Assembly (NCBI GenBank): GCA_900759445.1
Contig: CAAEVH010000004.1
Span: 124,001-188,000, forward strand
Origin: an uncultured Raoultella sp.
Lineage (GTDB): Bacteria > Pseudomonadota > Gammaproteobacteria > Enterobacterales > Enterobacteriaceae
Length of the DNA stretch: 64,000 bases
Direction of reading: 5' to 3'
Both the position numbers and the translations under genes were made by a program. Every line of letters begins with the position of its first letter. Positions within the stretch are counted from its first letter, which is position 1. Under the pieces are notes generated by a model. That model did no database searches and was not told where the DNA came from. It saw only the letters and a program-made list of their open reading frames with translations. Shown here piece after piece: positions 47,688-58,801 of this stretch.

Positions 47688-49369
47688 GCCAGTTCCTCCA
47701 GAGGAAGTCGTAAAGTGATTCGGGTAAAGCGGTCAGGTTCACACGCTACGCTGATGCCAAAATCGTCGCCAAACCGCTCGCGCAGTCGTTTATCAACCAG
47801 ATTCATACCCAATCCGCTGGCCTCAGACGTTGGCTGATACAACCCGGCGTTATCTTCAATATCCAGCATCAGATACTGCCCTTCGCGGCGGGCGGTAATC
47901 GACACTTCGCCGGTATCCAGTAGCTGAGAGGTACCGTGCTTAATGGCATTCTCCACAATAGGTTGTAGGGTAAAGGCAGGTAATTGCTGATACGAAAGCG
48001 CATCTGGCACCGTCAAAGTCACCTGCAGGCGCGACTGAAATCGCGCCTTTTCAATTTGCAGATAGGCATTAACGTGCTCAATTTCATCAGCCAGCGTCAC
48101 AATCTCCGACGGACGTTTTAAGTTTTTGCGAAAGAACGTCGACAGATACTGCACCAGTTGGCTGGCCTGCTCGCTATCACGTCGGATCACGGCTTTGATG
48201 GTGTTGAGCGCATTAAACAAAAAATGGGGGTTCACCTGTGCATGCAGGAGTTTGATTTCCGACTGCGTAAGCATCGCTTTTTGCCGCTCATACTGCCCGG
48301 CCAGAATCTGCGCCGAAAGCAGTTGAGCGATCCCTTCCCCCAGCGTGCGGTTGATCGAGCTAAAGAGGCGGTTTTTGGCTTCATACAGTTTGATGGTCCC
48401 CATCACTCGCTGGTTTTCCCCCCGCAAAGGGATCACCAGCGTCGAGCCTAATTTGCATTGCGGGTGCAAAGAGCAGCGGTAAGGGACTTCATTCCCATCG
48501 GCATACACCACCTCTCCGGTTTCTATCGCCCGTTGGGTGTACGACGACGAAATAGGTTTTCCGGGTAGATGGTGATCGTCACCAATGCCGGTAAATGCCA
48601 GTAGCTTCTCGCGGTCGGTAATTGCCACAGCACCGATATCCAGCTCTTCATACAGCACCTGAGCGACCTTCATGCTGTTAACCTCGTTAAACCCCTGGCG
48701 CAAAATACCCTCCGTTGAGGCGGCAACTTTGAGCGCAGTGGCGGAAAAAGCAGAGGTATATTTTTCAAACATCGCCCGTTTATCGAGCAAAATACGCATA
48801 AATAAGGCTGCGCCCACGGTATTCGTCACCATCATCGGCGCGGCGATATTACTGACCAACCGAAACGCATCGTCAAACGGCCGGGCGATTAACAAGATGA
48901 TCAGCATCTGCACCAGTTCGGCGACAAAAGTAATGGCACCCGCGGTCAGTGGACTAAAGACTTTATCGGTACGGCCACGACGGGTGAGCACGCTGTGCAC
49001 CAGTCCGCCGAGCAAACCTTCGACAATGGTCGAAATCATGCAACTGAGCGCCGTCATTCCGCCCATTGAATAACGATGTAAGCCACCGGTTAGACCGACC
49101 AAACCGCCGACCACTGGGCCGCCAAGCAGCCCACCCATCACCGCGCCGATAGCACGGGTATTAGCAATAGAATCATCAATGTGCAGCCCGAAATAGGTGC
49201 CCAAAATGCAGAAAATGGAAAAGGTAACGTAGCAAAGCAGCTTGTGCGGGAGCCGGATCGTGACCTGCATCAGCGGGATAAACAAACGCGTTTTGCTCAT
49301 GAGCCACGCGATAACGAGAAACACACACATCTGCTGAAGCAGCAGCAACACCAGATTAAACTCGTACAT
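47684..49369 (-). CDS. btsS: BtsS (YehU), LytS-type pyruvate-sensing histidine kinase
   Basis: 561-residue membrane kinase. An N-terminal 5TMR-LYT domain of about six helices (1-210), a GAF domain (about 220-345, with [16 protein letters not shown]), a His_kinase domain with [14 protein letters not shown] carrying the phosphorylated His, and a HATPase domain ([17 protein letters not shown]). The start at MYEFNLVLL gives the E. coli length. It senses extracellular pyruvate in E. coli. Confidence 0.95.
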   Translation of the reverse strand: MYEFNLVLLLLQQMCVFLVIAWLMSKTRLFIPLMQVTIRLPHKLLCYVTFSIFCILGTYFGLHIDDSIANTRAIGAVMGGLLGGPVVGGLVGLTGGLHRYSMGGMTALSCMISTIVEGLLGGLVHSVLTRRGRTDKVFSPLTAGAITFVAELVQMLIILLIARPFDDAFRLVSNIAAPMMVTNTVGAALFMRILLDKRAMFEKYTSAFSATALKVAASTEGILRQGFNEVNSMKVAQVLYEELDIGAVAITDREKLLAFTGIGDDHHLPGKPISSSYTQRAIETGEVVYADGNEVPYRCSLHPQCKLGSTLVIPLRGENQRVMGTIKLYEAKNRLFSSINRTLGEGIAQLLSAQILAGQYERQKAMLTQSEIKLLHAQVNPHFLFNALNTIKAVIRRDSEQASQLVQYLSTFFRKNLKRPSEIVTLADEIEHVNAYLQIEKARFQSRLQVTLTVPDALSYQQLPAFTLQPIVENAIKHGTSQLLDTGEVSITARREGQYLMLDIEDNAGLYQPTSEASGLGMNLVDKRLRERFGDDFGISVACEPDRFTRITLRLPLEELA

Positions 49370-49594
49370 ACCTGCCAACCACACATCACTTAAAAGCGCG
49401 TAACATACATGGGCTGCGCGTAACTTTCTTTGAAGTGTTGCAAAAAAAAAGGAATTTGTGAGAACGATCACTCGAAAGCGCGAGCATGACTACAAATTCA
49501 CCCATTTGTTGATCAAAAAACAGACAAAACTACCTGGTTCGCAAAAGAGCGTCTAAAGTAAAACTGGGACCTCGCGAGCATAAGTGAGACGACG

Positions 49595-50326
49595 ATGGCG
49601 CTTTACACAATAGGTGAAGTGGCTTTGCTTTGTGATATCAACCCTGTCACTTTACGCGCGTGGCAGAGGCGTTACGGATTACTGAAACCGCAGCGAACAG
49701 ACGGCGGGCATCGCCTGTTCAACGACGCGGATATTGACCGGATCCGTGAGATAAAACGCTGGATAAATAACGGCGTTCAGGTCAGTAAGGTAAAAATGTT
49801 GCTCAGCAATGAGAACATTGATGTGCATAACGGCTGGCGCGAACAGCAAGAGACGCTGTTGAGCTATTTGCAAAGTAATAATCTGCATAGCCTCAGGATG
49901 TGGATCAAAGAGCGCGGTCAGGATTATCCCGCACAAACGCTCAACACCCATTTGTTCATTCCGTTACGCCGCCGCCTGCAATGTCAGCAGCCGATCCTGC
50001 AGGCGTTACTGGGGATCCTCGACGGTGTCCTCATCAACTACATCGCGATTTGTCTGGCCTCGGCGCGCAAGAAACAGGGGAAAGATGCCCTTGTTGTCGG
50101 CTGGAACATTCATGATACCACCCGCTTATGGCTGGAGGGTTGGGTTGCCAGCCAGCAGGGATGGCGCGTTGACGTCCTCGCCCACTCGCTAAACCAATTG
50201 CGACCGGAACTGTTTGAAGGGCGAACCTTACTGGTCTGGTGCGGCGAAAGCCAAACGCCCGCTCAGCAGCAACAACTGAACGAATGGCGCGCGTTAGGTC
50301 ACGATATTTATCCACTCGGTATTTAA
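49595..50326 (+). CDS. mlrA: MlrA, MerR-type activator of curli/csgD
   Basis: 243-residue regulator. An N-terminal MerR helix-turn-helix domain (1-70; YTIGEVALLCDINPVTLRAW) is followed by a C-terminal domain resembling cobalamin-binding sensors but used with diguanylate-cyclase partners in E. coli. It activates csgD under RpoS. Divergent from btsS across 225 bp. Length identical to E. coli MlrA. Confidence 0.94.
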   Translation: MALYTIGEVALLCDINPVTLRAWQRRYGLLKPQRTDGGHRLFNDADIDRIREIKRWINNGVQVSKVKMLLSNENIDVHNGWREQQETLLSYLQSNNLHSLRMWIKERGQDYPAQTLNTHLFIPLRRRLQCQQPILQALLGILDGVLINYIAICLASARKKQGKDALVVGWNIHDTTRLWLEGWVASQQGWRVDVLAHSLNQLRPELFEGRTLLVWCGESQTPAQQQQLNEWRALGHDIYPLGI

Positions 50327-50400
50327 AGCCAACCAGGATCGGCTCTTAATATTCTGTTAACAAACGTGTACAATCCTTAGATTCACATAAGGAGTGCATA

Positions 50401-50508
50401 ATGAGCGCAGCTAAAATCGGTGTCATTACCCTCTTCCTGCTGATGGCCATCGGCGGTATCGGCGGCGTCATGCTGGCAGGCTACACATTCATTTTACGTG
50501 CCGGGTAA
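50401..50508 (+). CDS. yohO: YohO, small membrane protein
   Basis: 35 codons encoding a protein with one hydrophobic helix (about 6-30; [15 protein letters not shown]) and the C-terminal FILRAG. It matches E. coli YohO at nearly every residue. AAGGAG lies 8 bp upstream. Its last 20 bp overlap the end of yehW on the other strand. Function unknown. Confidence 0.88.
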   Translation: MSAAKIGVITLFLLMAIGGIGGVMLAGYTFILRAG

Positions 50509-51220
50509 GGTGGCTCGCTAATCGCTCAAACCCGCGGTCAACTATCACCGCAGCCAGCGCGACCAGCAGCGCCCCCTGAATCACATAGGCGGTATTGAAC
50601 CCGCTCAGGCCGATGATAATCGGCGTGCCCAGCGTGTTCGCCCCGACGGTTGACGCTATCGTAGCGGTGCCGATATTAATAATCACCGACGTGCGAATTC
50701 CCGCCAGAATAACCGGTGCAGCCAGCGGCAACTCCACTTTACGCAGCCGCTGGCCCTGACTCATGCCCATTCCGCTGGCGATATCCATCACGCTGGGAGA
50801 AATTCCGCCGAGTCCTGCCAGAGTTGCCTGCAAGATTGGTAACACGCCATACAAAATCAGCGCGATAATCGCGGGTTCAAGCCCAAACCCCATCACCGGT
50901 ACGGCGATCGCCAGCACGGCGACCGGAGGAAATGTCTGCCCCACGGCGGCAATCGTTTCCACCATCGGCCTGAATTCCGCGCCCCAGGGCCGGGTTACCG
51001 CTATTCCCGCTCCAGTGCCAATGATGACGGCAATAAGGCTTGAAATCCCCACCAACGCAAAATGACTCAACGCCAGCGCCGTAAAACTTTCCTGCTGATA
51101 CACGGGACGCGGCAGCGCCGGAAATAGCGAACTAAACAGGGCCTGACTGTGAGGCAACCCAACCAACAGGATCAGAAACAGCGCAACAAGCCATAGCAAT
51201 GGATCAGCAAGACGTTTCAC
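50489..51220 (-). CDS. yehW: YehW, permease of the OsmF ABC importer
   Basis: 243-residue inner-membrane permease with six hydrophobic segments and the EAA-type loop [15 protein letters not shown]. With YehY it forms the channel of the RpoS-linked glycine-betaine-type importer YehZYXW. It overlaps yehX by 17 bp and is the last gene of the operon. Confidence 0.93.
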   Translation of the reverse strand: MKRLADPLLWLVALFLILLVGLPHSQALFSSLFPALPRPVYQQESFTALALSHFALVGISSLIAVIIGTGAGIAVTRPWGAEFRPMVETIAAVGQTFPPVAVLAIAVPVMGFGLEPAIIALILYGVLPILQATLAGLGGISPSVMDIASGMGMSQGQRLRKVELPLAAPVILAGIRTSVIINIGTATIASTVGANTLGTPIIIGLSGFNTAYVIQGALLVALAAVIVDRGFERLASHLTRHVK

Positions 51221-52151
51221 GGGTCGGCGTCTCCGAAAGCAAATCGCGAAAATGAAGCGTCCCGCAGGGCAACCCCTGCGGCGTCACGACCGGCAAAACA
51301 TCGCAGCCACGCGCCACGAACACCGACAATGCATCACGTAGCGTCATCTCATCCACCAGCGGCTCGCCGTCTGAGTGTTCACCGCGACGGATAAAATCCC
51401 CTACCGTACGCAGCGACAACAGCCTTACGCCCAGTTCACTGCGGCCAAAAAAAGTTTGCACGAAATCATTCGCTGGCGCAGTGAGCATCGACAGCGGCGT
51501 GCCTTGCTTCACAACTTTTCCCGCATCCATCAAAATCAGATGCTCCGCCAGTCTCAGCGCCTCGTCGATATCATGCGTCACCAGCACAATGGTACGTCCC
51601 AATAAACGATGGATACGCGTCATCTCCTGCTGCAGCGCGCCGCGGGTGACCGGGTCCAGCGCGCCAAAAGGCTCATCCATCAGTAGCACCTGCGGATCTG
51701 CGGCCAACGCACGCGCAACTCCAACCCGCTGCTGTTGTCCACCGGAAAGCTGATGCGGATAACGGTGGCGCAAACTCGCCTCAAGGCCCAGCAGCGCCAT
51801 TAGTTCATCTGTTCGGTCATCAATACGTGAACGTGACCACTTTTGCAGCTGCGGTACGGTGGCAATATTCTGCGCGACGGTCCAGTGGGGAAACAAACCA
51901 ATAGACTGAATCGCGTACCCCATGCGCCGTCGTAACTCCAGCACCGGCAGGCTGCGGATCTCCTCCCCGGCGAAACGGATCTGCCCGCTGTCATGTTCAA
52001 CCAGCCGGTTGATCATCTTTAGCGTGGTAGACTTGCCCGAACCTGACGTGCCAATTAATACCGAAAAGCTGCCTTCTCCTAACTGCAGGTTCAGGTCGTC
52101 GACGGCTTTTTGCTGGCCATAGGTTTTACTGACATGGCGAAATTCAATCAT
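51204..52151 (-). CDS. yehX: YehX, ATPase of the OsmF ABC importer
   Basis: 315-residue ATP-binding subunit, OpuCA/ProV family. Walker [10 protein letters not shown] (34-42), LSGGQQQ near 138, [12 protein letters not shown]alker B. A C-terminal regulatory extension from about 255 ([16 protein letters not shown]..., CBS-like) may sense ionic strength. Overlaps yehY by 8 bp and yehW by 17 bp. Confidence 0.93.
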   Translation of the reverse strand: MIEFRHVSKTYGQQKAVDDLNLQLGEGSFSVLIGTSGSGKSTTLKMINRLVEHDSGQIRFAGEEIRSLPVLELRRRMGYAIQSIGLFPHWTVAQNIATVPQLQKWSRSRIDDRTDELMALLGLEASLRHRYPHQLSGGQQQRVGVARALAADPQVLLMDEPFGALDPVTRGALQQEMTRIHRLLGRTIVLVTHDIDEALRLAEHLILMDAGKVVKQGTPLSMLTAPANDFVQTFFGRSELGVRLLSLRTVGDFIRRGEHSDGEPLVDEMTLRDALSVFVARGCDVLPVVTPQGLPCGTLHFRDLLSETPTRETSC

Positions 52152-53301
52152 TATTCGATACCTTTAGCAGCGCGATCCCTAAATCAAACAGCGCATCAAT
52201 CAACACAGCCAGCACAACGACCGGGATCACGCCCAACAGCACTAAATCAACGGCGCTACTGAGCAATCCCTGAAAGACCAGCGCGCCAAATCCCCCTGCA
52301 CCAATCAGCGCGGCTATCACCGCCATTCCCACCGTCTGGACCATCACCACTCGCAAACTGCGCAAGAAGACCGGCAGCGCCAGTGGAAACTGCACCGAGA
52401 TAAACCGCTGACGCGCGCTCATCCCCATCGCCCGGGCGCTTTCAAGTACATCGCGTGGAACCTGATTCAATCCAGCCACAACGCCGCGAACCAGCGGTAA
52501 GAGCGCATACAGCACCAACGCAATAAGCGCAGGCGTCAGACCGGTTCCCGCTACGCCAAGCGAACCCAGCAAGGGAAAGTGCTTCACCAGTCCGGCAAGC
52601 GGCGCAATTAACAGGCCAAACAGCGCGACGGAGGGAATAGTCTGGATGATGTTCAGTACCGCGAATACTGGCCCCTGACGGGAGACAGAAAAAGTACACC
52701 AGACACCCAGCGGCACGCCAATGAGCAGCGCGGGCACCACGGTAGCGAACAGAATCGTCAGATGCTGCGCCAGAGCGTCGTTAAAGACATCCTGGCGATT
52801 GGCATATTCTTTAAGCAGAGAAAGATCGTTAAACGTACCGGAGAGCAGTAACACCAGCGGCAAAATGAATATTTGTGCGTGCAATAACCAACGCCACGAC
52901 GCCCGTTCGGTGATGCGACGAATGGCGTCACTGGCTGCCAGCAGCATCAATCCCAGCCCTAACCAGAACCCGCTGCCCAGGCTGGTTCTGGCCAGCGGAC
53001 TACCCGTTTGGGCCAAATACGTTGCCGTTGTGCCGGCGATGACCAGTGCCGCAATCACCAACAGTTGGCTAACGATAAGCGTCAATATATTGCCGGATTT
53101 TCCCGGTACAAAGCACAGAAGAAACAGCAACACACAGGCCGCCGCTAATCCCCATGCCATGTCGGGTTGGATATCCCAGAGTTGACGACCTTCACCGGAA
53201 ACCAGGCGATTGGGAGCATAGCTGATGAAAGGAAGCGCTGCCGCCGCGATGGTCAGAAACACCAGCAGCAACAGCACCCGATTTACTGAAATATTCGACA
53301 A
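52144..53301 (-). CDS. yehY: YehY, permease of the OsmF ABC importer
   Basis: 385-residue permease with an extended N-terminal membrane region (about 8-160) before the usual permease domain with loop [15 protein letters not shown]. No ATG is available. TTG at 53301 aligns with the E. coli start, gives the same length (385) and has AGGTGG about 6 bp upstream; GTG 53310 and TTG 53319 are alternatives. Lies 24 bp after osmF. Confidence 0.88.
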   Translation of the reverse strand: MSNISVNRVLLLLVFLTIAAAALPFISYAPNRLVSGEGRQLWDIQPDMAWGLAAACVLLFLLCFVPGKSGNILTLIVSQLLVIAALVIAGTTATYLAQTGSPLARTSLGSGFWLGLGLMLLAASDAIRRITERASWRWLLHAQIFILPLVLLLSGTFNDLSLLKEYANRQDVFNDALAQHLTILFATVVPALLIGVPLGVWCTFSVSRQGPVFAVLNIIQTIPSVALFGLLIAPLAGLVKHFPLLGSLGVAGTGLTPALIALVLYALLPLVRGVVAGLNQVPRDVLESARAMGMSARQRFISVQFPLALPVFLRSLRVVMVQTVGMAVIAALIGAGGFGALVFQGLLSSAVDLVLLGVIPVVVLAVLIDALFDLGIALLKVSNND

Positions 53302-53325
53302 AACACCCACCTGCTGCAAACTCCG

Positions 53326-54243
53326 TTACTTCACCCATCCTTTTTGCTTCAGGTAGTCTGCTGCGACTTTTTTCGCATCCAGCCCCTCCACGGCGATACT
53401 GGCATTCAGCCGTTGCAGCGTTTTTTCATCCAGGCTGGCAAATACCGGTTGTAGCCATTCTGCCATTTGCGGGTAGTCCTTCAGCACCGATTCACGCACA
53501 ACGGGCGCTGGCGCATAAATGGGCTGTACGCTTTGCGGATCGCTTAATGTTTGCAGACCAAGCGCCGCAACCGGACCATCGGTACCGTAGGCCATCGCTG
53601 CATTGACCCCAGAGGTCTGCTGCGCCGCCGCTTTAATCGTCACCGCGGTATCCCCCCCCGCCAGCGACAACAGCTGATTCTGACTCAGTTTGAAACCATA
53701 GGTTTTTTCAAAGGCAGGCAGCGCGTCAGCCCGTTCGATAAATTCCGCAGAGGCGGCAAGTTTGAACGTCCCCCCGTCTTTCAGGTAACGGCCTAAATCG
53801 GCAAGGGACTCAAGCTTATTCTTTTGCGCGACATCCTGGCGAACCGCAATGGTCCAGGTGTTGTTGGCGGGCGCAGGCGTTAGCCAGATCAGCTTATTTT
53901 GCTCTGCGTCCAGCTTTTTCACTTTGTCATAACCGGCCTGCGCATTTTTCCACGCAGGATCATTCTCATCTTTAAAAAAGAATGCGCCATTGCCGGTATA
54001 TTCCGGATAAATATCCAGTTCACCAGAGGTAATTGCCCCACGCACCACCGGAGTGGTACCCAGCTGTACTTTATTAACGGTTTTCACGCCGTGACTTTCG
54101 AGCACCTGCAAAATAATGTTGCCGAGCAGCGCCCCTTCGGTATCTATTTTTGAACCGACCGTGACGGGTGACGCGGCCTGTAAGGGCAAGCTGATCGCGG
54201 CTAACAACGCCAGCGAACCCACCCAAACTTTTGAAATTATCAT
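53326..54243 (-). CDS. osmF: OsmF (YehZ), periplasmic binding protein of the betaine-type importer
   Basis: 305-residue solute-binding protein of the OpuAC/ProX family with a signal peptide cleaved near residue 23 (PLQAASP). Conserved KIDTEGALLGNIILQ and the GELDIYPEYTGNG segment, typical of quaternary-ammonium binders, are present. In E. coli it binds glycine betaine weakly and is RpoS-controlled. First gene of osmF-yehYXW. Confidence 0.95.
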   Translation of the reverse strand: MIISKVWVGSLALLAAISLPLQAASPVTVGSKIDTEGALLGNIILQVLESHGVKTVNKVQLGTTPVVRGAITSGELDIYPEYTGNGAFFFKDENDPAWKNAQAGYDKVKKLDAEQNKLIWLTPAPANNTWTIAVRQDVAQKNKLESLADLGRYLKDGGTFKLAASAEFIERADALPAFEKTYGFKLSQNQLLSLAGGDTAVTIKAAAQQTSGVNAAMAYGTDGPVAALGLQTLSDPQSVQPIYAPAPVVRESVLKDYPQMAEWLQPVFASLDEKTLQRLNASIAVEGLDAKKVAADYLKQKGWVK

Positions 54244-54372
54244 GCTGCACTCCTCATTCTTTTACGGCCCTTTTCAGAGACTTGAGGAAAAAGCATAGTC
54301 GAAAAATCAAGCCTTAACCTGGCAATTGGGTAGTAACACTGCGAGTTACTCGCGGTAAGGCGATAACACAAT

Positions 54373-54410
54373 AAAAAAAATCCGGCAAACCCAAAGTGAG
54401 TTTACCGGAT
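54373..54410 (-). terminator. bglX terminator
   Basis: On the minus strand ATCCGGTAAACTC-loop-GGGTTTGCCGGAT is followed by eight T. It lies about 50 bp beyond the bglX stop. Confidence 0.8.
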
Positions 54411-54425
54411 GGTACGATTTCGCAG

Positions 54426-54452
54426 GCCTGATAAGCGTCACGCTATCAGGCA
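54426..54452. repeat. REP element after bglX
   Basis: GCCTGATAAGCGT-CACGCTATCAGGC palindrome, a single REP unit between bglX and its terminator. Confidence 0.75.
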
Positions 54453-54461
54453 TGATATCAA

Positions 54462-56759
54462 TTACAGCAGTTCAAATTCGCCCTGCTTCACTCTGGCAGA
54501 ATCCACGCCGATAAAGACGTTGAACTTGCCCGGTTCGGCATCGTATTGCATACGCTGGTTCCAGAATTTCAGCGCTTCAACATCAATTGGGAAGCTAACG
54601 GTTTGGGTTTCACCCGGCTTAAGATTCACCTTCTCAAAACCTTTCAGCTGTTTTACCGGACGACTCATTGAAGCGGTAACATCCTGCAAATACATCTGAA
54701 TCACCGTCGCACCTTCGCGTTTGCCGGTGTTGGTCACCTGCACGCTGGCCGTCACGGTCCCGTCACGCTTCATCGTCGGAGAAGAGAGTTTCACATCAGA
54801 AACCGTGAATGTGGTGTAGCTCAGGCCATAGCCAAAGGGATACAACGGACCGTTCGCTTCGTCAAAGTAGCGCGACGTGTACTTATTCGGCTTATCGGCA
54901 TTATACGGGCGACCGGTATTGAGATGGCTGTAATAGACCGGGATCTGTCCGACAGAGCGCGGGAAAGACATCGGCAACTTGCCTGACGGGTTGTAATCGC
55001 CAAACAGCACATCGGCGATGGCGTTACCGCCTTCCGTCCCGGCAAACCAGGTTTCGAGGATCGCATCGGCCTGTTGATCTTCCTTAACCAGCGCCAGCGG
55101 ACGACCGTTCATCAGTACCAGAACCAGCGGTTTACCCGTGGCTTTCAGCGCGGTAATCAGGTCACGCTGACTCTGCGGAATGGTGATATCGGTGCGGCTG
55201 GAGGCTTCATGCGCCATTCCCTGCGCTTCACCAACTACCGCGACGACCACGTCAGACTGCTTCGCGGCGTTAACGGCTTCATCAATCATCGCCTGCGGTG
55301 AACGCGGGTCAACCTTCACCGCCTCTTCATACTGGTTGAGGAAGTCGACAATGCCTTTGTCGTTGGTGATGTTCGCCCCTTTGGCGTATACCACTTTGCC
55401 CTGCTCGCCGATGGCATTTTTAATCCCCGTCAGCACCGTTACTGACTGATCGGCAACCCCGGCAGCAGACCAACTGCCCATCACATCACGCTTGCTGTCG
55501 GCCAGCGGACCGACAACCGCTACGGTGGCGGATTTTTTCAGCGGCAATGTTTCCAGACGGTTTTTCAGCAGCACCAGGCTTTCACGCGCCACTTCACGCG
55601 CCTCTTTGCGGTGCAAACGGCTTTCCGCGTTGGTGTCCTGCGGGTCAGATTCTTTGGCCCCCAGATGGCTGTACGGATCGTTAAACAGCCCCATATCATA
55701 TTTCACGTTCAGCACATGACGCGCAGCGTCGTCCAGCTCCGCCATCGTCACCTTACCTGACTTAATCAACCCCGGCAGGTATTTGCTGTAATACTCATCG
55801 CTCATGCTCATGTTGATGCCGGACTTGATCGCCACACGCACCGCATCTTCAGGATCGGCGGCAGTGCCGTGCTTAATCAGTTCCTTAATCGCGCCGTGAT
55901 CGGAAACGGTAATGCCCTTAAAGCCCCACTCATCGCGCAGCACGTCTTTTAACAGCCATGCATCCGAAGTCGCCGGCGTGCCGTTCAGCGAATTAAGCCC
56001 CACCATCACCGCACCGCTACCGGCGTCCAGTCCGGCTTTGTACGGTGGCATATAGTCGTTGAACAAACGCTGCGGGCTCATATCGACAGTGTTGTATTCC
56101 TTGCCACCTTCAACCGCGCCATAGGCGGCATAGTGCTTGACGCTGGTCATCACCGAATAGCGATCGGCCGGGCTTTTACCCTGCATCGCTTCCACCATGG
56201 TTTTGCCCATCGTGGCGGTCAAATACGTATCTTCGCCAAACCCTTCCGAGGCGCGGCCCCAGCGCGGATCGCGCGAGACATCGACCATCGGCGCCCAGGT
56301 CATATTCAGACCATCATCGGCGGCTTCATACGCAGACACCCGACCAACGGTTCTGACCGCATCGAGATTAAAGGAGGATGCCAGACCGAGACTTATCGGG
56401 AATACGGTACGCTGACCGTGCAATACGTCGTAGGCAAAAAAGAGAGGGATTTTCAGGCGGCTGAGATCCATCACCTGATCCTGCATTTTGCGGATATCCT
56501 GGCGCGTGACGGTGTTAAAAATTGCCCCAACTTGCCCGTCTTTGATCATCTCGCGGATGGCTTCTTTCGGGTTATCAGGCCCGACGCTTATCAAACGGAG
56601 TTGCCCAATCTTCTCATCCACGGTCATCTGCTTGAGTAAATCGGTAACGAAGGCATCCCGCGCCTCTGGCGTCAGTGGATGGTTACCAAACAGAGTGTCC
56701 GCCAACGCTGGTTGCAATGCCAGACTCACCGCGACACCTACAGAACATAGCCATTTCAT
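54462..56759 (-). CDS. bglX: BglX, periplasmic beta-glucosidase (GH3)
   Basis: 765-residue glycoside hydrolase family 3 enzyme. Signal peptide (1-20, QPALA-DT), TIM-barrel domain with the nucleophile Asp287 in ITVSDHGAI, an alpha/beta sandwich domain (GEAQGMAHEASSRTDI region carrying the acid/base part) and a fibronectin-III-like C terminus (about 660-765). Length identical to E. coli. Alone on its strand, divergent from dld. Confidence 0.96.
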   Translation of the reverse strand: MKWLCSVGVAVSLALQPALADTLFGNHPLTPEARDAFVTDLLKQMTVDEKIGQLRLISVGPDNPKEAIREMIKDGQVGAIFNTVTRQDIRKMQDQVMDLSRLKIPLFFAYDVLHGQRTVFPISLGLASSFNLDAVRTVGRVSAYEAADDGLNMTWAPMVDVSRDPRWGRASEGFGEDTYLTATMGKTMVEAMQGKSPADRYSVMTSVKHYAAYGAVEGGKEYNTVDMSPQRLFNDYMPPYKAGLDAGSGAVMVGLNSLNGTPATSDAWLLKDVLRDEWGFKGITVSDHGAIKELIKHGTAADPEDAVRVAIKSGINMSMSDEYYSKYLPGLIKSGKVTMAELDDAARHVLNVKYDMGLFNDPYSHLGAKESDPQDTNAESRLHRKEAREVARESLVLLKNRLETLPLKKSATVAVVGPLADSKRDVMGSWSAAGVADQSVTVLTGIKNAIGEQGKVVYAKGANITNDKGIVDFLNQYEEAVKVDPRSPQAMIDEAVNAAKQSDVVVAVVGEAQGMAHEASSRTDITIPQSQRDLITALKATGKPLVLVLMNGRPLALVKEDQQADAILETWFAGTEGGNAIADVLFGDYNPSGKLPMSFPRSVGQIPVYYSHLNTGRPYNADKPNKYTSRYFDEANGPLYPFGYGLSYTTFTVSDVKLSSPTMKRDGTVTASVQVTNTGKREGATVIQMYLQDVTASMSRPVKQLKGFEKVNLKPGETQTVSFPIDVEALKFWNQRMQYDAEPGKFNVFIGVDSARVKQGEFELL

Positions 56760-56991
56760 GTTGATTCTCTCTTTATTTTTTCCCGACGAGGCAGCGAAAA
56801 TATAACAAAAACCGCAGTTTGCCGTAAGACTAAACGGGAGCGATAAAGAAAGCTAAGGTTATTCTCCTAATTTTCGAAACCAGCGCGAATCAGTAAAAGA
56901 CGAACCAGAGACAATATGAATGAGAAAGCGTATTGTCATACAAAGCGCTATGCTTGTTCCTGATATTGAGTCCCACCACAAGGAGTGGAGA

Positions 56992-58701
56992 ATGTCTTCC
57001 ATTACAACAGATAATAAAGCTTTCCTGAATGAACTGACCCGTCTGGTGGGTCATTCACACCTGCTGACAGAACCTGCTAAAACCGCCCGCTATCGCAAGG
57101 GATTCCGCTCCGGCCAGGGCGATGCGCTTGCCGTCGTGTTCCCCGGGTCGCTTTTAGAACTGTGGCGCGTTTTGAGCGCCTGCGTCGCCGCGGATAAAAT
57201 TATCCTGATGCAGGCCGCTAACACCGGCCTGACCGAAGGGTCTACGCCGAGCGGTAATGATTACGACCGCGAGATTGTCATTATCAGCACCCTGCGTCTT
57301 GATAAGCTGCACGTCATCGGCAAAGGTGAACAGGTGCTGGCCTATCCAGGAACCACGCTCTATTCGCTGGAAAAAGCGCTCAAACCGTTTGGCCGTGAGC
57401 CGCATTCGGTAATCGGATCTTCCTGTATCGGCGCTTCGGTTATCGGTGGCATTTGCAACAACTCCGGCGGCTCGCTGGTACAGCGCGGCCCGGCATACAC
57501 GGAGATGTCGCTGTTTGCGCGTATTGATGAACAGGGAAAATTACAGCTGGTTAACCATCTGGGTATCGAGCTGGGCCAGACCCCGGAGCAGATCCTGAGC
57601 AAACTGGATGACGAGCGTATTAGAGATGACGATGTTCGCCACGACGGACGTCACGCGCACGATCATGACTACGTTACCCGCGTCAGAGATATCGACGCGG
57701 ACACGCCCGCACGCTATAACGCCGACCCGGATCGGTTGTTTGAATCGTCCGGTTGTGCAGGCAAGCTCGCGGTCTTTGCCGTGCGTCTGGACACCTTCGA
57801 AGCCGAAAAAAACCAGCAGGTCTTTTACATCGGCACCAACCAGCCAGAGGTGCTGACGGAGATCCGCCGTCATATTCTGGCAAAATTCGAGCATCTGCCG
57901 GTCGCCGGTGAATATATGCACCGCGATATTTACGACATCGCTGAGCAATACGGCAAAGATACGTTTCTGATGATCGACAAGCTCGGCACCGACAAAATGC
58001 CGTTCTTCTTCACCCTGAAAGGCCGCACCGATGCGATGCTGGAAAAAGTGAAAATTTTCCGTCCTCACTTCACCGACCGGGCAATGCAGAAATTTGGTCA
58101 TTTGTTCCCCAGCCACTTACCGGCGCGCATGAAAAGCTGGCGCGATAAGTACGAGCATCACCTGCTGTTAAAAATGGCCGGTGGCGGCGTGGCTGAAGCC
58201 CAAAACTGGCTAAGCGAGTATTTCAAAACCGCTGAAGGCGACTTCTTTGCCTGTACGGCGGAAGAAGGCAGCAAGGCGTTCTTGCATCGCTTTGCGGCGG
58301 CTGGCGCGGCTATTCGTTATCAGGCCGTGCATGCGGATGAGGTGGAAGATATTCTGGCGCTGGATATCGCGCTGCGCCGTAACGACACCGAATGGTACGA
58401 GCATCTGCCTCCAGAGATCGACAGTCAACTGGTGCACAAACTCTATTACGGTCACTTTATGTGTTACGTTTTCCATCAGGATTACATCGTGAAAAAAGGC
58501 GTGGATGCGCATGCGCTCAAAGAGCAGATGCTGGAACTCCTGCGCGAGCGTGGGGCGCAGTATCCGGCAGAGCATAACGTCGGGCATCTGTATCAGGCAC
58601 CGGAAACCTTGACCCGTTTTTACCGTGAGAATGACCCCACCAACAGTATGAATCCGGGTATTGGGAAAACGAGTAAGCAGAAGTTCTGGAAAGAATCGTA
58701 A
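56992..58701 (+). CDS. dld: Dld, quinone-dependent D-lactate dehydrogenase
   Basis: 569-residue FAD enzyme on the inner face of the membrane; oxidises D-lactate to pyruvate and reduces quinone. FAD-binding PCMH domain (about 35-210, AANTGLTEGSTPSG; SSCIGASVIGGICNNSGG), membrane-binding region with basic residues (about 270-430) and Lact-deh-memb C terminus (HNVGHLY, DPTNSMNPGIGKTSK). ATG at 56992 with AGGAGTGGAG upstream agrees with E. coli; an upstream in-frame ATG at 56920 is not supported. Confidence 0.96.
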   Translation: MSSITTDNKAFLNELTRLVGHSHLLTEPAKTARYRKGFRSGQGDALAVVFPGSLLELWRVLSACVAADKIILMQAANTGLTEGSTPSGNDYDREIVIISTLRLDKLHVIGKGEQVLAYPGTTLYSLEKALKPFGREPHSVIGSSCIGASVIGGICNNSGGSLVQRGPAYTEMSLFARIDEQGKLQLVNHLGIELGQTPEQILSKLDDERIRDDDVRHDGRHAHDHDYVTRVRDIDADTPARYNADPDRLFESSGCAGKLAVFAVRLDTFEAEKNQQVFYIGTNQPEVLTEIRRHILAKFEHLPVAGEYMHRDIYDIAEQYGKDTFLMIDKLGTDKMPFFFTLKGRTDAMLEKVKIFRPHFTDRAMQKFGHLFPSHLPARMKSWRDKYEHHLLLKMAGGGVAEAQNWLSEYFKTAEGDFFACTAEEGSKAFLHRFAAAGAAIRYQAVHADEVEDILALDIALRRNDTEWYEHLPPEIDSQLVHKLYYGHFMCYVFHQDYIVKKGVDAHALKEQMLELLRERGAQYPAEHNVGHLYQAPETLTRFYRENDPTNSMNPGIGKTSKQKFWKES

Positions 58702-58717
58702 ACCTGAAAAAGATAAG

Positions 58718-58795
58718 CGCTACCGGGCATGTTGCCGGGGCGCTTCGCTTGCCCGGCCTACTGCTACATTCGCTATGCGTAGGCCGGATAAGACA
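58718..58795. repeat. BIME-type REP cluster between dld and pbpG
   Basis: A unit with CCGGGCATGTTGCCGGGGCGCTTCGCTTGCCCGGCCTAC is followed after a short spacer by GCGTAGGCCGGATAAG in the opposite orientation. This is a BIME pair filling the gap between the two convergent genes. Confidence 0.75.
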
Positions 58796-58801
58796 TCTTA
58801 T

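Noticed and set aside
52721..53185. 154-codon frame antisense to yehY
   Set aside because: Lies within the conserved permease gene in mirror orientation and shows no domain or start signal.
58718..58795. Possible CRISPR or tandem repeat array
   Set aside because: Units are palindromic REP/BIME elements, not direct repeats with regular spacers; no cas gene is nearby.
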